Assembly (NCBI GenBank): GCA_023391725.1
Contig: JAEWAH010000042.1
Coordinates: forward strand, 1-20,627
DNA length: 20,627 nucleotides
Direction of reading: 5' to 3'
From: Bacillota bacterium
GTDB taxonomy: Bacteria; Bacillota; Clostridia; Christensenellales; Aristaeellaceae
Of the stretch, positions 1 through 5,388 are shown in pieces. The translations under genes and the position numbers were made by a program. The first letter of the stretch is position 1. Each line of letters begins with the position of its first letter. The notes below the pieces were generated by a model. It saw only the letters and a list, made by a program, of their open reading frames with translations. It was not told the DNA's origin and searched no databases.

Positions 1-145
1 TTAGCTATCCGCAACCTCAATCGTCGCACTGCATCGCTAACGCTCGCATTGCTCGTTTCGGTTGATTCGTTCACTTCGCTTTATCCGCCACAGGCGGCGC
101 TCAGCTCACTCACCCCCTGCACTCCCCATATCCCCCTTAAAGCGA

Positions 146-165
146 CCAGGGCCTTCGGGCCCTGG
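146..165. terminator. GC-rich TTCG stem-loop
   Basis: CCAGGGCC and GGCCCTGG form a perfect 8-bp stem closed by the very stable tetraloop TTCG. No T-run follows on either strand, so this is either a structural repeat or a remnant of a terminator for a gene to the left. Its function is not established. Confidence 0.4.
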
Positions 166-213
166 ACCCGGGGAGGGACGGCGCGTACTCGTACGGCTAT
201 GGTGAACCCTTCC

Positions 214-257
214 AATTCCCCTCCCATGGAGGGGTGGCGCGACGCGACGGGGTGGTT
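214..257 (+). repeat. G-rich interspersed repeat, copy 1
   Basis: This 44-base unit starts with a CCCCTCC/GGAGGGG hairpin and ends in CGGGGTGGTT. The reverse complement of 9365-9408 matches it at 33 of 44 positions by hand alignment without gaps. Differences are concentrated in the middle GCGCGACGCGAC segment. The conserved ends and variable centre suggest a dispersed palindromic repeat family of this genome. Confidence 0.65.
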
Positions 258-265
258 GACCGTAG

Positions 266-287
266 GGGGCGATGCCCACATCGCCCC
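266..287. repeat. Palindromic stem-loop GGGGCGATG/CATCGCCCC
   Basis: A perfect 9-bp inverted repeat with a CCCA loop lies 8 bases beyond the G-rich repeat copy 1, and may be part of the same composite element. Short GC-rich palindromes of this look are common between genes in gut Clostridia. That statement is general recollection, not a search result. Confidence 0.5.
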
Positions 288-433
288 TATGGAACCTCCC
301 CGCTAAATCATCGTTTACCTGTAGGCCCGGTATGTTAGGCGTGGCAGCGCAGCGCGCGACGCAGCTAGGCCCTTGGCAAACCCTTAAAAGAGGCCTCCCT
401 TCCCCACATCGCCCCGCCTGTTCCATTCCTTGC

Positions 434-462
434 TTGTGTACAGATGGATAATAGCGTAAAAT
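434..462 (+). promoter_or_regulatory. Sigma-A promoter of the two-component operon
   Basis: The -35 box TTGTGT (434-439) and -10 box TAAAAT (457-462) are separated by 17 bases. Transcription would start near 469, leaving a leader of about 25 bases before the kinase start. The -35 box is a weak match. Confidence 0.45.
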
Positions 463-493
463 AAGGACAGCACAAAAGAAGGGAGAAAGGCCT

Positions 494-1570
494 ATGCAGG
501 AGTTTTGGGATAAGGGGCTTTTGATGCTATGCTGCCTGGCTATGGCGCTCCTACATTCCGCCGATCCTTTCCTGGTCGTGCCGCTGATCGTCGCCATACT
601 GGCAAGCGCCGCAGCCAGCCTTTGGGATCGTCCTCTTTCCCGGGGCGGCGGCATCCTGCTTTTGTGCGCCCTGGGGCTTTTTAACCCAACTTTTTTGATC
701 TTCCTGCCCTTGTGCCTGTATGATGCGTGGCTCACAAACCAGGCCTGGCTCGATTTGGCCGCGCTGGCGCCCCTTGTTCTGCATTTTGAGGCCCTTCAAT
801 TCCCCCTGACCGCCGGGCTGATATTGCTTGCGGCAGCTTCGCTTTTGCTCAAATCAAAGACGCTGCGTATCAGCCATCTTCGGGAAAGCCTGACCCAGGT
901 GAGGGACAGCGCGGCGGAGCTTGCCTTGCGGCTTGAGAAAACGAACCGGGAGCTGCAAAAGGGGCAGGACGAGCAGGTGCATACCGCCCAGCTTGCGGAA
1001 CGCAACCGCATTGCCAGGGAGATCCACGACAATGTGGGGCATTTGCTGTCCAGCGCCATGCTGCAGCTGGGAGCGCTGCTTTCCCTCCCCCGTGCGCAGG
1101 AATTTAGGGAGAACCTGACGACCCTGAAGGCGACCTTGGCTCAGGGAATGGACAACATCCGCCAAAGCGTCCATGGGCTGTATGATGAATCGGTGGACCT
1201 GCAGGAAGAACTCTCCTTATTGGTAAGGAGTTTTACCTTTTGCCGGGCAACGCTGGACTATGATGTAGAAACAAGCCCAAACAGGCAGGTGAAATACGCC
1301 TTTTTGGCGGTGGTAAAGGAAGCGCTGTCCAATATCGCCCGCCACTCCCAGGCCACCTCTGTCTTAGTCACGGTCAGGGAGCACCCGGCCATCTTTCAAT
1401 TGGACATCCGCGACAACGGGGAAAATGCCCGCTATGACCCGGATAGGACCACTGGCATCGGCATCTCCAATATGACAAGGCGGGTCACGGATCTGAATGG
1501 CCGCATCCACATCAGCACCGACAAGGGATTCCATATCTTCATTTCCGTCCCGAAGGAGGAGCCGAAATGA
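494..1570 (+). CDS. Sensor histidine kinase, HisKA_3 (NarL-type) family
   Basis: A 358-residue membrane kinase that would autophosphorylate on His178 and pass the phosphate to the regulator encoded next. Residues about 7-120 form five or six hydrophobic segments with very short loops, so the sensor has no real extracellular domain and probably reads a signal in or at the membrane. Residues 122-170 look like a coiled coil. The H-box (ERNRIAREIHDN, His178) is the HisKA_3 form. The N-box is KEALSN (N280), with DNG at 307-309 and the GIGISNM glycine loop at 321-327, as in HATPase_c domains. The ATG is preceded by GGGAGAAAGG. The stop overlaps the next start (ATGA), so the two are translationally coupled. 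The signal and target genes cannot be read from the sequence. Confidence 0.93.
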   Translation: MQEFWDKGLLMLCCLAMALLHSADPFLVVPLIVAILASAAASLWDRPLSRGGGILLLCALGLFNPTFLIFLPLCLYDAWLTNQAWLDLAALAPLVLHFEALQFPLTAGLILLAAASLLLKSKTLRISHLRESLTQVRDSAAELALRLEKTNRELQKGQDEQVHTAQLAERNRIAREIHDNVGHLLSSAMLQLGALLSLPRAQEFRENLTTLKATLAQGMDNIRQSVHGLYDESVDLQEELSLLVRSFTFCRATLDYDVETSPNRQVKYAFLAVVKEALSNIARHSQATSVLVTVREHPAIFQLDIRDNGENARYDPDRTTGIGISNMTRRVTDLNGRIHISTDKGFHIFISVPKEEPK

Positions 1571-2184
1571 AAATTGTGATCGTGGACGATGACAAACTTG
1601 TCTGCGCTTCGCTGAAAACCATCCTGGAGGCGGGCGGGCAGATCACGGTAGCCGCCACAGGGCACGACGCGCCGGCCGCGGTGAGGCTGTATGAGGAGTT
1701 CTCGCCCGATGTGATGCTCATGGACATCCGCATGGGAGAGGTCACGGGGCTTGACGCGGCCCAGGAGATTTTGAGCCGCCACAAGGATGCCAAGGTCTTA
1801 TTTTTGACCACCTTTTCTGATGATGAATATATCATCAGGGCGCTGAAGATCGGGGCCATGGGCTACCTTCTTAAAGAAGATTTTGAATCCATCGCCCCGG
1901 CTATCCTGGCGGTGACGGCGGGACAGCACGTGTTTGGTCATCCGGTGATGGCAAAGATCCCGGGGCTGATGGAACAAAAAAAAACACCGCAGGGCGCCGT
2001 TCCCCTGAGCGAAAAGGAGGAACAGGTGCTGGCCCTGGTGGCCGAGGGAAAGAACAACCGCGAGATCGCAGCCCAGCTTTATTTGAGCGAGGGAACCGTG
2101 CGAAACTATATCAGCCTGCTGTTGGAGAAGCTGGAGCTTCGCAACAGGACGGAACTGGCCATCTACCACTACCGGAACAAATAA
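1567..2184 (+). CDS. Response regulator, REC plus LuxR-type HTH (NarL/FixJ family)
   Basis: A 205-residue transcription regulator partnered with the kinase just upstream, overlapping it by 4 bases. The receiver domain (about 1-115) has the acidic pocket D7-D9, the phospho-acceptor D53, T81/T82 and K103. The C-terminal LuxR helix-turn-helix spans about 147-200 (LSEKEEQVLALVAEG, then NREIAAQLYLSEGTVRNYIS). Phosphorylation at D53 is expected to promote dimer binding to target promoters. No + strand gene follows, so the regulated genes lie elsewhere unless it acts on a promoter within this window. The frame ends 18 bases from convergent gene remnants, with no obvious terminator between them. Confidence 0.95.
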   Translation: MKIVIVDDDKLVCASLKTILEAGGQITVAATGHDAPAAVRLYEEFSPDVMLMDIRMGEVTGLDAAQEILSRHKDAKVLFLTTFSDDEYIIRALKIGAMGYLLKEDFESIAPAILAVTAGQHVFGHPVMAKIPGLMEQKKTPQGAVPLSEKEEQVLALVAEGKNNREIAAQLYLSEGTVRNYISLLLEKLELRNRTELAIYHYRNK

Positions 2185-2202
2185 TGAGGCGGGAGCTGCG
2201 TG

Positions 2203-2469
2203 TCAGACCGCTTCCGCTTTTAAGTCCTCAAAGCCCCGGCGGCGGACGGCGCCGCGGTAAATGTCTGCAATCCCTATCGAGGCAAGGACCGCAAAGAGGG
2301 GCAAAACAAAGTAATGGTAGCGGTTCTGGCTTTCAAGGAACATGTGAAGGGCAGCCGTTCCGATAAAGAGCAAAATCAGCGTCTGCCCGGGCTGTACATC
2401 CTTGCGCCGGAACAGAGAAAGGCCAATTACGGCTGAAAAGAAAACGCTGAACAAATAGAAGAAACCGTT
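2203..2469 (-). pseudogene. Remnant of a GT39-type membrane glycosyltransferase (C-terminal end)
   Basis: The 88-codon open frame begins directly after an in-frame TAA (2470-2472) and has no start codon with a ribosome binding site. It contains two hydrophobic segments and the stretch ESQNRYHYFVLPLFAVLA. This resembles the C-terminal end of polytopic dolichyl-phosphate-mannose-type (GT39) transferases. The frame stays readable for several codons upstream of the TAA (IIDRFTQ-stop-NGFFYLF), so the TAA looks like a nonsense mutation or deletion scar. The N-terminal catalytic region is absent. Family assignment rests on a short stretch. Confidence 0.5.
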
Positions 2470-2482
2470 TTACTGCGTAAAC

Positions 2483-2779
2483 CTATCGATTATGTTCTTC
2501 CGTTCGGGGGTCAGGCCGCTTTGCTGCCCAAGGCTTCCATACCTTTATGGTAGCCGTCAGGTTGATGATGTTGCCCCATATAAGGCGGATGGGCATGAGC
2601 GGTGGCAGCAGGCACGCCACGGCCATGCTTTTGAAGCCATAAAAGTTGGTGATCGCCACCGCCCGCATGAACTGGCGGAACACCATCATCAGCGTCAGGA
2701 ACACGCAGAGTCCGTACGCCAGCTCCGGGGATACATGTAGGGAAGCGGGAAATAAGAAAGAACCGTGAAATTCTATCAT
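2483..2779 (-). pseudogene. Remnant of a GT2-type glycosyltransferase (C-terminal membrane part)
   Basis: The 98-codon frame contains a hydrophobic segment, then YGFKSMAVACLLPPLMPIRL and NIINLTATIKVW. This pattern resembles the C-terminal membrane tail of processive GT2 transferases. The DxD and QxxRW-bearing catalytic part is missing. The apparent ATG at 2779 overlaps the stop of a still shorter open frame, but no ribosome binding site is seen. It most likely is what remains of a larger gene after deletion. A real small membrane protein cannot be excluded. Confidence 0.45.
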
Positions 2780-2853
2780 ATTTCGGCATACTTCTCAAGG
2801 AATCGCAAGATATTGTCAATGGACTTGCCCCGGTCGTTGGGAACTGCACCAAA
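2776..2853 (-). pseudogene. 25-codon tail of an unrecognised protein
   Basis: Between the methyltransferase terminator and the GT2 remnant, one frame reads FGAVPNDRGKSIDNILRFLE and continues KYAEI-stop. It looks like a folded-protein C-terminus (charged, helix-forming), and its TGA overlaps the next ATG as in an operon. No start or upstream part exists. I do not recognise the family. This is a third sign that the locus was trimmed by deletion. Confidence 0.3.
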
Positions 2854-2854
2854 A

Positions 2855-2884
2855 GACAAAGATGGGCTGCTTTTGCAGCCCATC
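2855..2884 (-). terminator. Terminator of the methyltransferase gene
   Basis: GATGGGCTGC (2861-2870) and GCAGCCCATC (2875-2884) form a perfect 10-bp stem with a 4-base loop. On the minus strand it is followed by the T-rich TTTGTCTTTT. It lies 35 bases beyond the methyltransferase stop. Confidence 0.85.
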
Positions 2885-2918
2885 CTGCTGTTAATTCCCC
2901 GCGCCTTCGCCTGATGTT

Positions 2919-3752
2919 TTATTCCTTCCGGCACAGGACGCCGATGACCATGGATTCATCCTCAAGAGGGTCTCCCTTGAGGTTCCCCCACACGGCCTTC
3001 ATGGCAAAGCCGCCTTGCTTAAACTCCTCCCGGATGGTTTCTGGGGAGAAGTATGTCTGCCAGACGCGGTAGACTGTAAGCTCGCTATCCATCACCGCGT
3101 GCATGTCGCACGAGACCGACAGTTCGGGATAGAAGTACGTTTTTGAGAGTGTTACATGCGGATGGGGCCTAAAGAAGCCCGATTCTGCCGCTTCCCAATA
3201 GGGGGCGGCGCTTTGTTGCTTCCTGGCAAAGTCGTGAAGGCTATGAATGTCCAGCGCAAAATATCCGCCGGGCTTCAGCGCAGCATGAATATTGCTCAAA
3301 AGCGTCTGGCGGTTTTCGGGGGACAGCACTCCGTAATCCTTCGAGATCATCACCGCCGCTTCGAAACAATTTTCCCCAAAGGGCTTTACATAGCTGGCAT
3401 TTACAAAAACGGCCTGCCTGCCGGCGTTTAGTTCCCTGGCATAGCGGATGGAGTTTTCCGAAAGGTCAATGCCGGTAACAGTATAGCCCAGCCCGGTAAA
3501 CTCCTTTGCATACAGCCCAGGCCCGCAGCCCAGGTCCACGATGGCCGCGCCGGGCTTAAGCCCCATGACCCTGGACAGATGCTCGCAGATGGCTTTGATG
3601 GTCTCCGGCTTGTAGCTGGCTGCATCCGTATCCGGGGAAAGGTGGGCGGCAAGCATCTGTTTGGAAATGTGCGGGTCGGTCCAAATGGAAGCACTGGGAG
3701 CGAAGGGTTCTGGGCATTCGATTTCCTTTATCCAATTCATCATGGAAAACAT
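2919..3752 (-). CDS. SAM-dependent class I methyltransferase
   Basis: A 277-residue cytosolic protein that should transfer a methyl group from S-adenosylmethionine to an unknown small acceptor. The start chosen is the ATG at 3752, preceded by AAGGAGG. A longer frame to 3866 has no such site. The Rossmann SAM-binding motif VDLGCGPGL is at 72-80, the acidic residue after strand 2 is D96 (TGIDLSEN), and LKPGGYFALDIHS lies later in the fold. The C-terminal part, rich in aromatic residues, is probably substrate-binding, as in the Methyltransf_11/25 families. It has its own promoter, a long leader and its own terminator, so it is transcribed alone. The substrate cannot be deduced. Confidence 0.88.
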   Translation of the reverse strand: MFSMMNWIKEIECPEPFAPSASIWTDPHISKQMLAAHLSPDTDAASYKPETIKAICEHLSRVMGLKPGAAIVDLGCGPGLYAKEFTGLGYTVTGIDLSENSIRYARELNAGRQAVFVNASYVKPFGENCFEAAVMISKDYGVLSPENRQTLLSNIHAALKPGGYFALDIHSLHDFARKQQSAAPYWEAAESGFFRPHPHVTLSKTYFYPELSVSCDMHAVMDSELTVYRVWQTYFSPETIREEFKQGGFAMKAVWGNLKGDPLEDESMVIGVLCRKE

Positions 3753-3786
3753 ATTGTTTCCTCCTTTTTTGTTTGGCAGCAAACGT

Positions 3787-3819
3787 AAAAGGGATCCGTC
3801 AAAAGCGGCATCCCTTTTT
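3787..3819 (-). promoter_or_regulatory. Stem-loop in the methyltransferase leader
   Basis: AAAAGGGAT (3787-3795) pairs with ATCCCTTTT (3810-3818), and CCG pairs with CGG inside it beyond a one-base bulge. On the minus strand it ends about 35 bases before the ATG and 17 before the ribosome binding site. It could act as an attenuator or as a barrier to read-through from larA. No strong T-run follows beyond the stem itself. Confidence 0.5.
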
Positions 3820-3922
3820 GCACAACAAAAAGGACACCGCTTAGAAAGAATGCGCGGGTACACCAAAACAAGCTATACTCCTGATGCTATGCTCGTTTAG
3901 GTCCCACGCTTTCTTTCTTTTT

Positions 3923-3951
3923 CCAGAAGGCGCAACGCGTGCCCCTTCCGG
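3923..3951 (-). other. Upstream stem-loop of the methyltransferase leader
   Basis: On the minus strand CCGGAAGG pairs with CCTTCTGG (8 pairs including one G-U), with an inner short stem around a CGCGT loop. It would sit about 40 nt after the predicted transcription start. I compared it mentally with common riboswitch cores (SAM, purine, preQ1, ZTP, T-box) and none fits. Confidence 0.4.
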
Positions 3952-3995
3952 ACGGTATCCCTCCAATAACAATGAATTCGTTTGCTGTCCCCTTA

Positions 3996-4024
3996 AGAAT
4001 AGCAGAACCGCCAGCATATGTCAA
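3996..4024 (-). promoter_or_regulatory. Strong sigma-A promoter of the methyltransferase
   Basis: On the minus strand a perfect -35 TTGACA (4024-4019) and a -10 TATTCT (4001-3996) are separated by 17 bases. Predicted start of transcription is near 3989, giving a leader of about 235 nt before the ATG at 3752. It starts directly after the larA stop. Confidence 0.75.
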
Positions 4025-4033
4025 GAGATGGAA

Positions 4034-5302
4034 TTATGCGATGTATGGCACGATGAAGCCGCCATAGGGCATCACATACACATCCTTGCCGTGCACGTCA
4101 AGCGCTTTTTGCAGCGCCTTTATATCCGAAAAAGCCTCCAGCGCCATGGGAGCCACCGTGTCCGCGGAAAGCTTCGTCAGCATCAGCACCCGGCCCTTTC
4201 GGATAGCCTCGCAGGCGGCATAGAAGATGTAGCCCGAGATGGTGAAATCCTCCCGCAGCGCGGGGTCCAGCCGATCCTGGGCCAAAGGTTTGATCCAATC
4301 GAAGAACTCGGGCGTGCCGCCGCCCTCCCGGCATTCGGCCAGGAACACCATCGTTCCCCCATCCTTGAGCGCCTGGGCCGCGTTGAGCAGTGTCTTAACC
4401 GCCTGGTAGAGGTTGATGTCCTTGGGAAAACCCCCGCAGCTGGCAATGACCACATCCGCCTTTTTTTTAATGGGCACGCCGAAATATTCCTGCACCATGC
4501 GGCAGCTTTTTTCCCAAGCATGGAGCCAATGGCCGCAGACGAGGGCGCAATGCTCCTGACGGCCATTCGCTACCAGATTGATCCCAAAGGCAGGGCTTAC
4601 CAGTGCCGCCGCCTCCGCCATATCCTCATGAACGGGGTTATCTTTCAATATCCCCATACCGATGAGCGGGTTGGAGCGGGGGGCATTAGGATCAAGAGAA
4701 TGGATATGGTTCTGGCAGATGGTGTCTGGGCCGCTGACCCCGGGCACGATGCTCTTGCGCCCCCCGCCAAAACCGGACATCAAATGATGGACGGTGCCGC
4801 TTATGATGATCACCTTGCGATTTACCACAAGGGGGTTCACACGTACCTGCGTTCCCCGGGAGGTGACGCCCACATCTACAAGATCCAGGGCTTCGCAGTC
4901 ATGGTTCACTACCTGGAACCGGCTGTACACCTCCGAGGAAACCAGCTTTTGGAGTTCTTCCGTCGTCTGGGGGCGATGAGTGCCCAAGGCCACCAGGAAA
5001 ACAATGTTTTCTTCCTTGACGCCAATCACCCGGCACAGATAGTCCGCAAGCAACGGGCATATCTTGTCCTGGCGCATCCAGAACCTAGTGATGTCGCTGA
5101 CAATGACAGTCACCTTGTCTTTTGGCCCAATGACTTCATTCAGCGGCGCGCAGGCTACGCACTCTTTTGTCACCGCCCGAAAAAAGGCAGACGGCAAGTC
5201 ACCGATCACCGGCGCGGACCCTTCCGTAAGATATTCCACCGATAAGGCCCCGCCCAAATCAAGCGTTACTTCCCCATCCCCGTATTTGAGTGCAGCTTCC
5301 AT
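4034..5302 (-). CDS. larA: LarA-family nickel-pincer racemase (lactate racemase-like)
   Basis: A 422-residue protein of the LarA (DUF2088) family, which interconverts the enantiomers of lactate or related 2-hydroxy acids using a covalently bound nickel-pincer nucleotide. Signature elements present: VSDITR at 68-73; H109 in ALGTHRPQ; H172/H173 and K183 in the HHLMSGFGGGRKSIVPG segment (the counterpart of the cofactor-bearing Lys184 of Lactobacillus plantarum LarA); and H199/H201 followed by NPVHEDM. Length matches the family. The cofactor builders LarB, LarC and LarE are not in the window, so maturation must be supplied from elsewhere. The family is now known to include racemases and epimerases with other substrates, so lactate is only the default guess. 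The GGGGGA ribosome binding site lies before the ATG. Confidence 0.87.
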   Translation of the reverse strand: MEAALKYGDGEVTLDLGGALSVEYLTEGSAPVIGDLPSAFFRAVTKECVACAPLNEVIGPKDKVTVIVSDITRFWMRQDKICPLLADYLCRVIGVKEENIVFLVALGTHRPQTTEELQKLVSSEVYSRFQVVNHDCEALDLVDVGVTSRGTQVRVNPLVVNRKVIIISGTVHHLMSGFGGGRKSIVPGVSGPDTICQNHIHSLDPNAPRSNPLIGMGILKDNPVHEDMAEAAALVSPAFGINLVANGRQEHCALVCGHWLHAWEKSCRMVQEYFGVPIKKKADVVIASCGGFPKDINLYQAVKTLLNAAQALKDGGTMVFLAECREGGGTPEFFDWIKPLAQDRLDPALREDFTISGYIFYAACEAIRKGRVLMLTKLSADTVAPMALEAFSDIKALQKALDVHGKDVYVMPYGGFIVPYIA

Positions 5303-5350
5303 GCCGCATCCCCCTTTCCCTTGGTGGATCAGCGATCAGCTCAATAAAAT

Positions 5351-5380
5351 CGAAAGGCCGTGGGAGATTTTCCCACGGCC
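5351..5380 (-). terminator. Terminator of the multi-FMN gene
   Basis: GGCCGTGGGA (5356-5365) and TCCCACGGCC (5371-5380) form a perfect 10-bp stem with a 5-base loop. On the minus strand it is followed by TTTCGATTTTATT. It lies 8 bases after the stop of the 989-residue protein and separates it from larA. Confidence 0.85.
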
Positions 5381-5388
5381 AGGTCAGT

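Larger units (their letters stand above)
1..493. other. Non-coding, hairpin-rich intergenic stretch
   Basis: No convincing gene is visible in these 493 bases. The open frames have no ribosome binding site and a low-complexity, Arg/Pro-rich composition. The stretch holds at least three clear stem-loops: 146-165 (8-bp stem, TTCG loop), 218-234 (7-bp stem) and 266-287 (9-bp stem, CCCA loop). Positions 214-257 match a second repeat copy at 9365-9408. The right end carries the promoter of the kinase gene. What lies upstream cannot be seen. Confidence 0.7.

Noticed and set aside
106..735. Minus strand open frame of 209 codons overlapping the kinase start
   Set aside because: It runs antisense through the kinase promoter and N-terminus, has basic low-complexity composition and no ribosome binding site.
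3753..3989. T-box, SAM or purine riboswitch in the methyltransferase leader
   Set aside because: None of the conserved cores I could recall is present; it is kept only as an unidentified structured leader.
3884..5245. Long + strand open frame (453 codons) opposite larA
   Set aside because: It is the antisense shadow of a well-supported LarA gene. It lacks a ribosome binding site, and its His/Arg/Gln-rich composition matches no recognisable family.
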